Source of the DNA: Letharia columbiana
Taxonomy: Eukaryota; Ascomycota; Lecanoromycetes; Lecanorales; Parmeliaceae
NCBI RefSeq assembly: GCF_014066305.1
Contig: NW_023501044.1
Span: 248,001 to 312,000, forward strand
Length of the DNA: 64,000 nucleotides
Direction: 5' to 3'
The position numbers were made by a program, and so were the translations under genes. The number at the start of each line of letters is the position of its first letter. Position 1 is the stretch's first letter. The notes beneath the pieces were generated by a model that saw only the letters and a program-made list of their open reading frames with translations, did no database searches and was not told the origin of the DNA. Below are positions 21,218-31,540 of the stretch, in pieces.

Positions 21218-21597
21218 ATGCCTGAAACCACTCAACCCCTCCCATCCCAGCAGATGACCGCCCCCAACACAAACACGAACGAAGCATCGCACGCCTTGAA
21301 CGAACAGCCCGTACGTCCACCACCAGCCCTCCTCAGGAATTGCCCGAAGACCTGCGCATCCGAGCGAAAAAGACCCTCGGCGAACAACCGTGCTGACCCT
21401 ACCTGTGCTGCAGAAACCTCAAGAACCCATGACCATGAGCCTGCGCGGTGGAGGAGAAGGGGAGGATGTCTGCTGCGGCCTGTGCGTTTAAGACCTACCC
21501 CCCCCCCGTAACGCCCGGAGCGGGGACGGGCGCTAACTTTGAGGGACACAGCTGCGCCGGTCTCGCGTGCTTCGAGTGCCTCAATTGCTGCTGCTAG
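21218..21597 (+). CDS. Small Cys-rich CYSTM-like protein
   Basis: Three exons (21218-21310, 21414-21481, 21552-21597; introns 103 and 70 bp) encode only 68 residues, so it is invisible as an open frame. The N-terminal half is Gln/Asn/Thr/Pro-rich; the C-terminus runs SLRGGGEGEDVCCGLC, AGLACFECLNCCC. A Gly/acidic lead followed by a hydrophobic Cys cluster at the extreme C-terminus is the layout of CYSTM (cysteine-rich membrane module) proteins, small tail-anchored stress-associated proteins. Signals: donor GTACGT with branch GCTGACC and acceptor CTGCAG; donor GTGCGT with branch GCTAAC and acceptor ACACAG. Both junctions keep frame and the gene ends in TAG directly after three Cys. The first intron is longer than usual. 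Function is unassigned beyond the family resemblance. Confidence 0.72.
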
Positions 21598-23232
21598 AAG
21601 TGTCGCATAGATGGTCGGGGGAGTGATACCCAGGGAATGATGAGGCCGGCTGTTTCCTACCAAAGCGTTGCTTGGTTCTACTTGTCTCATGCGTGGTGCG
21701 TGGCTCTTGAGAAATTGCTTGCTTCAGGATGGCGTTGAGCGTTGGTCGGAATAGAATCACATTTGCTATGCCCCATAACTCTATCAGAAACTTCGAGATT
21801 GGAAGATCTTTTCGGCATCATCTTCTTTGTTCAGAAGAAAGTAATCCTGACACACCATCTAGAGCCACTCGCCCTCCCTCCGTTCCAGAGATCCTTGCCC
21901 TCCTCCACCATGCCTCTACTCGCCCCCTTACCATTCCCGAAGTTTGAGGATGAAGCAAAGGGGTCAAAGTTCCCGCCAATGGCGGTCCCAGGGTTCAAGC
22001 CCTAGATGGAAATCTCGGTGCTCAGGCATACGTTCAGGCTTACAAAGAAACAACCTCCACATATGTTCTCTAGATGATGAATAGACATATGATATTCCTA
22101 GATTACAATCTCCTCTAGCAAAGCCGCACATCTAGACTCGGCAGTCACTCCTTCTACTCCACGTATCCCCAGTAGAGTCACCAGAAACGCCACTATCTCC
22201 ACCATGGTCACCACCGACGTGGGCGAAAGAGTTGAACCTGCAGAACTGAACGGCCCTTCATCTAGAGCTAAGGCATCGTGGAAGAAGAATACCACGTCCT
22301 GGAGTCGGTGAGTCCAAGGATGATGGTATCTGCGCTGAAATCTTGGTGGGACCCTCGTTACGGCCTGGTATGGGTTTGGTGGAGGTTTTGAGGAGAGACC
22401 GCACGTCTCTGTGAGGGCTTCGCACACTTTAGATTTTGGCCTGTCTCTCCAAGCCTTTGTGCTGGTGAAGGCTGTCGTGAATCGAATGCCTTGGCTTTGG
22501 CTGTGGATTCGACGCTGACGGATCGTGGCTGTCGTTGCTGTATGTCATAGCTTGGATTGATAAAAATTTGGCGCAATGGATACAAATAGATAGAGACCCG
22601 GGGCGACGTCTCATAACCCAAACAAGCGTGCCTTCAATCGTGAAAGCGCAGGGTCACAACGCACAGATTTTACCAACTGCATGGTCTTCGCCTCCTAGTG
22701 CGTAAACTTTTTCGCTTGCGCCCAACGACATTCAAGATCAGAAGCCTCCATCAGCCAGCCCATACCATGAGGTCCAATGGCCATCACCGCCGAGCAATGT
22801 CAAAATTCTGGGTCTGTCTTATCGGCCATTCCTTACTCGCAGATGCTGGTAATGTGCCCACCCTCGTGCGCCTTAGAAAATAAATATCCCACTATCACTC
22901 TGGCAACATGCTCTTACCTACCGACCCATCCATCAAGCGACGCTTCAGTCATCCGTGCCATCCGTCATTGATTCTCCTTGGACGCACCAAGGGCTTCCTC
23001 CATCGTGTGCACCTCTGACTTTTGCGTAGTAGCCAACGTTGCAAATCATCAAAAGCCGTGCCTTGGTACTCTCGCTTCGAGTCTGTTCCTATTTGATTCT
23101 CCAACTGGTGGATAACATAAATCAGTCCGAGGCTTCCGTCGTATTCCGTGGTGGAGGGTGCCACTCTGGAGCAGGTGCGGAGAGTAAAGCACAAATATCC
23201 TGAGAATATGCTTCAATCAGCGGCCTCTCCTA
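21598..23232. other. Intergenic region, no clear gene
   Basis: About 1.6 kb of normal composition with small open frames on both strands that I do not recognise. It holds the 3' flanks of the CYSTM-like gene and the glycosyltransferase gene. Confidence 0.45.
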
Positions 23233-24324
23233 TCACGTTAGGTCATACCCGATTCTTACTTTTCGCCTCTTCCTGAAATCGTCGTACAGTCCCAGCCAAG
23301 CCTTCTTATCCCTACAATCATCTCCCCCTGCTCCAATCCCAAGCTTGCACTTTGGCATCTCATCCTGGATCATGTTGTGCGGCCACATAATCCAAGGTTT
23401 CGGTATGGGCCAGTCAGAGAAATGGACCAGACTTGCCTCCCTCAGCACCCTTTCAGGATCCCATCTCTCATGGGTGTTCCCTAAATAATTTCTGTGATCA
23501 TCAACCCTGAATTCGCCGCTGAGTAGTCCAAACTGCCGATGCGGCAGCACCATAGCCGAGTCCCCATAGAACTTGTTTAGGATCTCCATGTCGTACTCAT
23601 TCTTCTGCCTGACATTCGGACTCGCAGCGACCATCAGCTGCTGCGCCTCCATCTCGTCGGGCTCAAACAGTATGAACAGACTGGTCAGCTGCCGAACACT
23701 CGGCAACCTCCAGTAAGCCCTCAACATGGCCACCGGCGCGCTCGGCAACATGAACAGCTCATCCAATTGCTTCAATATCGTGACATCCGAATCCAAATGC
23801 AGCACCCGATCGTACTGAGTCTGTTCCCACGCCATGAACTTTGTAAAACTCCCATTCCACGCGTCGTCATCCGCCTTCGGTATTACCACCGGTAGAAGCT
23901 TCACATCGTAACGATCCCTCGCTATTACCAGCAGTTGGCTGTCCCGATCAGAGGTGCTTTCGATCTCGAGGTCCCATTCCTGCGGGTAGAGGAGGATGCG
24001 GTCAGCTTTGCTGCCGAGGCGAGAAAGGGCTTCGAAAACCATGACTGCGTTGCACAGATAGGGACTGCTGGTTGCGTATTGGCTGTAGGCGTAGCGAGAC
24101 CAATCGACATTTTTGTAGCGGAGGGAGGGTTCGTGGATCGGGGTGCGGTGAGGGAGGAGGGGAATGGAGGAGCGACATAGGTAGAGCAGAACCAGGGCGA
24201 GTAGGCCGTAGAGCCAGCGAGATCGGCGGCGTAGGAAAGATTGGAGGAGCTGGGGCGTGAGAGAGTCTAATAGGTTTGAGGGGAGGGGAATATCGAGCGG
24301 TCATTGCTGGGTCGGAGACAACAT
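23233..24324 (-). CDS. GT8/GNT1-like glycosyltransferase with early in-frame TGA
   Basis: An intronless frame of 364 codons encodes a type II membrane glycosyltransferase of the glycogenin/GNT1 (GT8) kind, expected in the Golgi and using a nucleotide sugar. After a basic stretch (FLRRRSRW), LYGLLALVLLYL is the membrane anchor. Then come YATSSPYLCNAVMVFEAL, the metal-binding DSD in DRVLHLDSDVTILKQLDELF, SAPVAMLRAYW, and the C-terminal VHFSDWPIPKPW. The natural start is an ATG at 24324 giving MLSPTQQ, followed by TGA at 24303-24301, then PLDIPLPSN and the anchor without any further Met until MVFEAL about 80 codons later. CGA to TGA would explain it. Either the gene is freshly dead, reads through the stop, has an unseen 5' exon, or the base is an error. 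The downstream frame is intact. Confidence 0.78.
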
Positions 24325-25330
24325 TGTAGGACGGTGAACAGTATCAGAGATCGCCCAATGTTTCAGAGAGAGCTCCAAGAGGCGGAAGAATCATAGCTTG
24401 AAAGAACCCAGTGTCAACAACGTCAAGGCTCAGTGAAAATGAAAAACCGCTACACCAATTTGTACCAGGTGCCAATAGGAATCGAACCCCTATATACCGG
24501 GAATCTTCTTAACATAACCTCTGCTATATAACTAGCATACGGATACCTCGAACTCAGAAAATAGAAACCGGTCGTCAACACATTGTAAGATACCAGCGCC
24601 ATTAGGTCGAACATAATACGAATTAGATACCTCAGGACACCGCGAATTCTACCTCTGACGAGAGACTTACTATTTCTATGAACATCACTATTGAAAGTAC
24701 TAGCTTCATCATCAAAGGGACGGACAGGCCTTGGCCCCCCCCCCTTTTTTATAAGAAGGCGATGTCTCGCATAGATTCACGTTGCAATCAGTTGCAAGGT
24801 ACACGCTGGTTAAAGGGTAGCCAAACCGACGATGGGACAGTCACGGTATTGGGCCCTCAGCGGTCACTTGGACCATGTTCAAGCACAACATGGGGCCAGT
24901 GGGCATCTAAGCGTTCAGAACCTTGAGTCTACAAAGTACACCAATGTGTGAATTGACACGGATAGACGCCCAGGAAACGGGATGCTATGTAAATCTGTTG
25001 TACAGTGCAAGCGAAGTGCCAGCCATCTAGGACCATCTTAGCACCAGTCGTCCCCTACAGTCCGCTGCCGTTGTCAACGATGACGCTTGCCTGGGTGACC
25101 CCAGATTCTGCAATGAGCCGTGCAATGCTAGACGGCGATAGCGATGTCGATCCAGACCAAAGCCATTCTTGCCGTGGGAAGAGACGATCTCGGACGAGCC
25201 GAAGATCAAGGCGCCTGTGACGAGACTGGGGGCATCATGCTGATGTACCTTTTGGTGAAGCGTTCGTGGCCATTCAAGCAGCCATACAGGTATCGGGTTG
25301 CAAGTAGCCGAAGCGAATATGTTCAAAGAA
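24325..25330. other. Accessory intergenic DNA
   Basis: No gene recognised. A tRNA-like fragment lies at 24451-24490. The rest holds only short unrecognisable frames. Confidence 0.4.
24451..24490 (-). repeat. tRNA-like (B-box) dispersed repeat, copy A
   Basis: On the minus strand it contains GGTTCGATTCC, a perfect T-loop/B-box, followed by TATTGGCACC. The same 40 bp recurs at 29826-29860. No full cloverleaf could be folded, so this is a tRNA-derived relic, perhaps of a SINE. Confidence 0.4.
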
Positions 25331-25394
25331 TGCCAGGGGACGTAGCAGGCACTAAGGCCTGAGTTGATTGCTCTCGAGCCAGGCAGAATAAGCT

Positions 25395-25962
25395 TATCAG
25401 AATTCAACTAGGACATTGCAGTCTCCAGACGCCAATACCATCAGCTTCGGCCACTCTGTGGCCATAAGTGCCGACAAGTACTCACCAGCTGCCTGCTTTC
25501 GGCGCTGGATGGGATTTCGTTCGCATCCAGGGGTGTATCTGTGTTCTCCCATCCTTTTGGTTCGTTGAAGAGGGACTGACTTAGGTCTTATGGCGCTCAG
25601 CTGCAGCTGATGCAGAATGGTTTGAGTCGCAGCTGGCTCATGGCCATTTTGAATCCAGCCTTTTGTAAGGGCGAAGGATTAGGCATTGTTGAAGGACCAG
25701 CATTCATTGTTGAAAGCCAAGAGACATTCTGTGGATCAGGATGGGACTGAATACGCGACTGGACTGACGGCAGGATTGATACGCAAGCATAGTGATTTTG
25801 GGCTTTTTGTGCCCGTATTTGTTGTCGTTGCAGATACGTGAAGGGCTTGCAAACGACGCCTAGTTCAAAGTCCTGGGCAAAGATCTGTGATTTCTCTTTA
25901 GCAGTTGCTTGAATACTACATCTCGACAGAAAGAGTAAGACCTTTCTGCAGTTTGCGAACAA
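25395..25962 (-). pseudogene. Diverged gene relic, copy 1
   Basis: The minus strand reads an open stretch of about 120 codons (25962-25597) including ACVSILPSVQSRIQSHPDP and PLQKAGFKMAMSQLRL. Further downstream near 25480-25410 comes ALMATEWPKLMVLASGDCN before stops. Both motifs have counterparts, in the same order and orientation, at 27025-27750. I do not recognise the family. With no single frame through both parts, I read it as a broken or intron-split decayed copy. Confidence 0.4.
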
Positions 25963-27024
25963 TTAATTGGATGTACCCATTCTTGAGTGCTTATTGATCT
26001 CTCAAAAATGCCTCCGGACTGCATCCCGATGTCCTTCTTGGCCCTCGCCGTGCTCTGCTAGGTCTTTATCGAAGTAACCACATCCGTCAACTGCAAACTC
26101 GTGACCCTAGAACCCGATCTGCAGGTCTTCCACTTCCTAATCGCTGCAGTGGAAACCGGGCCGGCATTCGAACTCGCAAGATGTCTTTGCATCTTCTCAG
26201 CGCATGAGGTACGCCTCAGAGACGAGCGTTGGACGTGCATCACAGCGTTCTCAACCAAAGCCGCAGGCGGCCTGACGAATAGCAACACCTCAGCCCAAGC
26301 GTAGTGCGCACAGAGACTGAGAACCCGGCTCCACATTCCCACATGCTTCCCGGGATCCAGTTCGTATTCCTTACGTGAGGGCTCTATCGACTTATCCCCG
26401 TGCTTTCTGCACATTTTCCTTACTGAGCAGATGGATTGCGGGGAGCTAATGGGATCTGGAGGAGAGCGACATGGTGACTGAACGATACAGTTTGGTAAGC
26501 CTTTCAGGGGCTTGACAGACGCTGAGAACCCCCGTCAAACACAGCCATAATCGAGGGTGGCGCAAGCGTAGAGACTGACTGACGGATGCACGGCTTCCGG
26601 AAGAATCTTTACTTGCATACTGAGGACGATCTAATGCTTTGCAGTATACGAGTAGATTGGAAAGCGGCTTTTAACAGCACCTTCAGAGCAAAAGCTACAC
26701 TGTCTGATCAATATTTATTGATTTCCCGCTCCACCCTAATGGGCAACGAGTCACGCAACAAGCGCTTGCCAGAGTCGCATACCTCGGGCGATAGCCATTG
26801 CCATATAAGATAGTTGACGATAGACGCTGTGATCAGAGCAAATATCTCCAGCTAAGCTCAGTCCGATTACCTTTTCATACCGCCCTTTGATATCCTGGTC
26901 CTCCGTTGTCACAAAACAGCATCCTCTCGGTTCTAATAGGCTGTCATCAAGAAGTCTTGCAAAGAAGCTAGCGGCTGTCTAGGAAGCCTGTCCTTGATCA
27001 GAGGCGTTGAAAATATACCCCTGG
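25963..27024. other. Accessory intergenic DNA
   Basis: A minus-strand frame of 118 codons (26414-26058) and smaller frames are present with no recognisable motif. It may hold more decayed members of the flanking gene relics. Confidence 0.35.
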
Positions 27025-27750
27025 TCAAGGCCTGAGCTTCCTCGCTAAGAGGAGGAACAGATCTGGCCGATCACAACACACTGACGAAACCACAGACTGT
27101 CGGGTGAGTATGAAGAAATCCATGCCTTCGTACGAAGAACGTTCGACAACCGAATAACACAGTCGGTCATCGCGTGGATTGGCATTGCAATCGCCAGACG
27201 CCAGCGCCATCAGCTTTGGCCAGTCTGAGGATGCCAGTGCTTGAAAACTAGCATACAGGCCCAATAACTCTTTAAATGAGTTCGCTTACCTTTTGCTTGT
27301 TCCTTCTGACTCTTCATCCATTCTAGCACTCAATCCACAGGGACGGCGCCAGACGGCTGTCCCTCCGTGACCTTTGGATGACGGTCTGGGTTGGATGAGA
27401 AGTCATGAGTTGCTTCTCGTGGACCAACGGCATAAGCTGGAGCGCGCGCATTGTTTCCCTGAAAGGAGCTTTCTCCTTGGCAGACGGTACTCGAAGAACC
27501 AAAGGATCAACGATCGTGGACGTAAACTAGAGACTGCCCCCGGACTAGAACGGGTCTTTGTGGCTGAATGAATGGATGGCAGGATGAGATAGGCAAGTAT
27601 GGTCGCTCTGGGGCAGGGCCCCCGATCATCGTATTCGTGAGAATTTGTAGATTTCTGAATGAAGGTCTTGCGCAAATATCCATGGCCAAATCTTTAGCAA
27701 AAGATGGCTCTCAGTTTGCAACGCGGCTTCAGACCTTTGTGCGTTCTTGA
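27025..27750 (-). pseudogene. Diverged gene relic, copy 2
   Basis: It contains TLAYLILPSIHSATKTRSSP (about 27600) and ALASSDWPKLMALASGDCN (about 27200), paralogous to motifs of the relic at 25.4-26.0 kb. DNA-level matches include CCAGACGCCA...CCATCAGCTT and GGCAGGAT..GA.A.GCAAG.AT. Frames are interrupted, so I call it non-functional; function unknown. Confidence 0.4.
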
Positions 27751-28389
27751 ATTGAGATAGTCAGTAACAGAGCGAGCCCTTCTGGGAGAATGTTCAGAAA
27801 GGCAAGAGCTTCTTTCCATATCAGAAACCCGTAGATGCTCTTTCCAAACAAAAACACTGTACCAGTGACTCGTGAGTACCTTGTTAATACCCTCAACTCA
27901 TTTTCGACCTGTCTGTATGTCAGTAGCAGTAAAATGCTGTTGGGAACCTACGCGGATGGAAGGAGCATCCTTCCACGGCAGTACCAAATTCTCCGTTTCC
28001 CCCTGAACAGAGCAAGTGCCCCAACCTGCCAGTCTCTTGTTTACTTTCTCCATTCCGCTTTTTCCATCATCTGACCGTCTTTTTACGTTCCCAACTCTAC
28101 ATCCCAGCTCGACCACATCGAGAGCATTGCCTCCTTACCATTATTTTTGATTCAGCCTCACTGAAGTGCATAATCTCCTCGTGGCATACCAGTATTTTGT
28201 GGTACCGTTGAGCGGCAGGCTACTGTCCTGAGAGACTCAGAAATGATCAGACATCTTTTAACGCGCTACTAGCACAACCAAGTGTAGCAGCAATCGGTAT
28301 ACAGTGTCTGAGTCCATCATCATTATCTCTCGCTACCCAGTGCAATGCTTCATGTCACTCCTCAACCATCGCCAACCGCAATGGAAGAG
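27751..28389. other. Accessory intergenic DNA
   Basis: No gene recognised. It lies between the relic and the tandem array. Confidence 0.4.
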
Positions 28390-28417
28390 AGGCTTCGAGA
28401 GTTTCTTGGGTACATAT

Positions 28418-28486
28418 CAAGGCCAGAACTCGGTCCCCCATTGCCAAGACTATGATGTCGAAGCCTTTGTCTGAGCCCACGGCAAT
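28418..28486 (-). pseudogene. Dead first exon, array unit 1
   Basis: The start codon is ATT and the donor GT has become AT, while the TATA element is kept. This unit cannot work as the others appear to. Confidence 0.45.
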
Positions 28487-28645
28487 GATGATCTTGCGCT
28501 ATACTGTGTCTGCTGCGGGAGAAGTACCTTGTTGCTGTGCTCGAACCACTGGTGACTTTATACGTCTTTATCAGCCAAGTTGGAATGCCTAGCCAAGACA
28601 TGAGAGGGTCTGAGAGCAAGCAGACAGGCGGGCACGGGCACTTAC

Positions 28646-28714
28646 AAAGGCCAGTATTCGGTCCCCCATTCCCGGGACAATGATGTCGCAACTCTTGTCT
28701 GAGCCCATGGCCAT
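28646..28714 (-). pseudogene. Putative first exon, array unit 2
   Basis: ATG and 23 codons (MAMGSDKSCDIIVPGMGD then RILAF) end at a GTAAGT donor. Confidence 0.4.
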
Positions 28715-28874
28715 GATGATTTATTGGTTTCGCTACTGAGTCTGCGGCGGGAGAAGTACCTTGTTGCTGTGCTCTAACTGCTGGGGAATTTATAGGTTTT
28801 CAATCAGCCAAGTCACACTACGTAGGATCTGAGAGGGTCTGAGAGCAAGCAGACAGGCGGGCACGGGCACTTAC

Positions 28875-28943
28875 AAAGGCCAGTATTCGGTCCCCCATTC
28901 CCGGGACAATGATGTCGCACCTCTTGTCTGAGCCCACGGCCAT
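28875..28943 (-). pseudogene. Putative first exon, array unit 3
   Basis: ATG and 23 codons (MAVGSDKRCDIIVPGMGD then RILAF) end at a GTAAGT donor. Confidence 0.4.
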
Positions 28944-29101
28944 GATGATTTATTGGTTTCGCTACTGAGTCTGCCGGCGGGAGAAGTACCTTGTTGCTGT
29001 GCTCTAACTGCTGGGGAATTTATAGGTTTTCAATCAGCCAAGTCACACTACGTAGGATCTGAGAGGGTTTGAGGAAAAGCAAGGCAAGCTTGGGCACTCA
29101 C

Positions 29102-29170
29102 AGAGACTAGTGTTTGGTCCCCCATTCCCGGGACAGAGATGTCGAACCGCTTGTCTGAGCCCACGGCCAT
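29102..29170 (-). pseudogene. Putative first exon, array unit 4
   Basis: ATG and 23 codons (MAVGSDKRFDISVPGMGDQ then TLVS) end exactly at a GTGAGT donor. The remainder of a gene is not identified, so this is a candidate exon rather than a gene. Confidence 0.4.
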
Positions 29171-29300
29171 GATGATCTAGTGGTTTCGCTACTGACTCTG
29201 CCGCGAGAGAAGTATCTTGTTGCTGTGCTCTAGCTGCTGGGGAGCTTATAAGTCTTCGACGTGTCGCCAAGCAAATCGTCGGTTCCTTTTCGGGTCTGGT

Positions 29301-30594
29301 TCTTCCTCGATCATGGATAGACACCTCTGCACGGCATCACAATGTTCTTCACAATCCTCTCAATTTTGATCCAGGTAGCCTTGGAATCGATCTTCACATT
29401 CGCTTTCACCTTCGGTCTCGCTGAAATAATCGCACTTCATATCTGCGAGGACTTCGATTCGAATTGATCGGATGCTCTACTTTCAGCTGAGCAACATCTC
29501 TCGGCACTCTGCCATGGGGCTAGATATTCGTCGAGGGTAGGCTGTCGAATGTGTGCACCAACATATTCGTGTTATTCAGGAGGAGGGGGGGTGCCTGGCA
29601 AGTTTCCCGAGGCTTGAGCGTACTTGACGCAAAGCCTGAAGGTATGAACGGGGGCTTTGCTGTCGACGTAAGCCTCAATTTAGGCACCAAAGTTGTGGCA
29701 TCAATAGGTGTTGCCCATGCCACAGTGACGTTGTTGACCATGGGTGAGAGCCAGATAGGAACAAGATCGAGTGCTTAGAGCGATCAAGGACGTCTTCTCC
29801 GATAGAAATAAAACACAAAAACGTGACACCATTGTACCAAGGCCAATAAGAATCGAACCTGATACAGTTAAGTAATAACAACCCGACCACACCGATGTTA
29901 AAAGATCTCCGCAGATGACACAAGAAACGCGTGCAGACACCCCATATCAATGTGTTCTTGGAAGTGTAGGACCACGCAGGTTGGGTAGGGATAAGATCAG
30001 AAGAGAGCGATGGTAAAGACGCCGCACGTCGATGCAGACACAAGGAAAGCAAGAGACTATTGTACAGAGTACAGCACCCACTACGACGCCTGTACGGGCT
30101 CAGGTGAGACTGTCCTTGGGCTGCCCAGGACTCGCTACGCCATGACTTCGAGTTCAAGTCAATCAGGCTGGAGATGTTACCTAGCGGTATGTCGACCCTA
30201 GTATTTGCTACGCCCACCGGCCTCTCCATTTGATCGCCGCTGTCCTGGTTCCATCAATTGGACCAGGACCATCAATTGGATCATCAATTCATCAATCGTA
30301 TCAGACGGTACACAGGGCTTGTCCCAAATCCGAGCGTGTCCCTGCCCCTCGCGAGACTGCATTATCGTCGTTCATTATCATTCATACACTCGTGATGGAC
30401 ATATCAGTAATGTTTGGACCCAGGAGAACAGGAACAGGAAACGCCAGGACTGAGATGAACTCTACGTGTTGTCTCGGTCTGCGAGACGTGGGGCATCCAA
30501 TACACCAAGCTCTATAGACTCTTCGGACCGACTTGGCGGGTTCATGCACTCGGCAGTATGCAGACAGATGCGCTCGGGGTGGGGTCCGTAGAGC
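29301..30594. other. Accessory intergenic DNA
   Basis: Only unrecognised small frames, a tRNA-like fragment at 29826-29860, and short CAATTGGA/ATCAATTG repeats near 30250-30300. Confidence 0.4.
29826..29860 (-). repeat. tRNA-like (B-box) dispersed repeat, copy B
   Basis: It shares ACACCA..TTGTACCA, CCAATA and GAATCGAACC with 24451-24490. On the minus strand it reads GGTTCGATTC, a B-box. Confidence 0.4.
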
Positions 30595-30985
30595 GAATTA
30601 GGGTTTTTATAATTTTTTTTTTTTATTATTTTGTAAGGGGATAATTTATAATTTGATATATTATGTGGGTATTTATTAATAATATATTGGTTTTAATGTG
30701 GAATGTAATTGTTATTTATATATTGGAATTAGATATTTGAGTTTAAGTAGTTTATGTTTTTATAGGTTTTTTTTTGTGATATTAGATGAGTTGTTGGGTT
30801 TATAATTTTATTTTATTTTTATTTTTAATTTTATGTTTAAATAATTATTTATTATTTTTTTATTTATATGATGTGTTTTATTTTATGTGTGTGTTTTTTA
30901 TATTTTAATTATTTATTTAAATGTGTGGTTTGGTTTTAATGTTATGTTTGGTGTTTTATGTTTTTATTGTATTGTGTGTGTTGGG
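30595..30985 (+). other. 391-bp block with no cytosine on the + strand
   Basis: From the C at 30594 to the C at 30986 the + strand contains only A, G and T; G is still frequent (many GTG, GGT and TTGG). Flanks are normal GC. It is non-coding low-complexity DNA. Confidence 0.95.
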
Positions 30986-31540
30986 CCATCGGGTACGGAA
31001 TATATATTGTTCTGTTTATGGTCGATGTCGGTGGTGGTTGGGTGTATCGTAAGGGTGAAAGGCTTGCCCTTTCTCTCCCGTTACGGCCTTCCCTCGCCTA
31101 AAGGGGTCCGTGTCGGGCAGCATTCGATCCTGGGCCAGGATTCCTGAAAAGGGCTCGAGTACAACAGTACACCGTCTTATCAATTGAGGCTGATTATTAT
31201 AAGGCTGGAAAGTCATTCCAGGTTCTCAAGTATCTTGAAGCTGAACACAAATTCAAGATTGCGAATCTTTGCTTTTGTGCTTCTTTCCGCCTCGAGCAAT
31301 GTGTGCACTTGCAGTTCAATAAGTAGCGTTGTTAGATTTCAGACCGGTAGTCTCATAAAATTTCATGTTTAATCAAGGGACTCGGAGAAATAAAGACGAG
31401 TACTCGAGGCTGAGCCCAATCATTGCGTGCAAGTGCAGATGTCTTCGTATCAAGCTTTTTGCTTTTGCTGCACCCTATGGTCCTAGGCTATGTTGTACTA
31501 AGCTACCACACTCAACTTCCCCCCACCCCCAACCTTATCC
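30986..31540. other. Intergenic, 3' flank of alpha-glucosidase
   Basis: On the minus strand, 31200-31100 has a tRNA-like look (CAATTGATAAGACGG and a degenerate B-box GGATCGAATGC) but does not fold convincingly. Nothing else is supported. Confidence 0.4.

Larger units (their letters stand above)
28390..29300 (-). repeat. Four tandem copies of a ~228-bp promoter-plus-first-exon unit
   Basis: The unit repeats with a spacing of 228, 229 and 226 bp. Read on the minus strand, each unit has a TATA element (at 28556-28562, 28787-28794, 29017-29024, 29245-29250), a leader with AGCACAGCAACAAGGTACTT, an ATG about 80 bp after the TATA, 23 codons, and a 5' splice site. Units 2 and 3 are nearly identical; units 1 and 4 are more diverged. 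No second exon could be placed. Confidence 0.75.

Noticed and set aside
21311..21413. Two very short introns (26 and 24 bp) in the CYSTM-like gene
   Set aside because: Too short for a spliceosome; one 103-bp intron with good donor, branch and acceptor gives a cleaner in-frame product.
24440..24560. Complete tRNA on the minus strand around the B-box
   Set aside because: D and T arms can be imagined but the anticodon stem does not pair and the acceptor stem has mismatches.
28362..28691. Minus-strand frame of 109 codons across array units 1-2
   Set aside because: A shadow frame of the repeat; it is not the frame with the conserved peptide and splice donors.
28390..29300. CRISPR or simple minisatellite interpretation
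   Set aside because: Units of ~228 bp have no spacers, and the aligned TATA, ATG and donor positions are better explained as duplicated gene heads.
31100..31200. Possible tRNA gene on the minus strand
   Set aside because: It has A-box/B-box-like words but no consistent acceptor or T stem and a poor B-box, so no tRNA is called.
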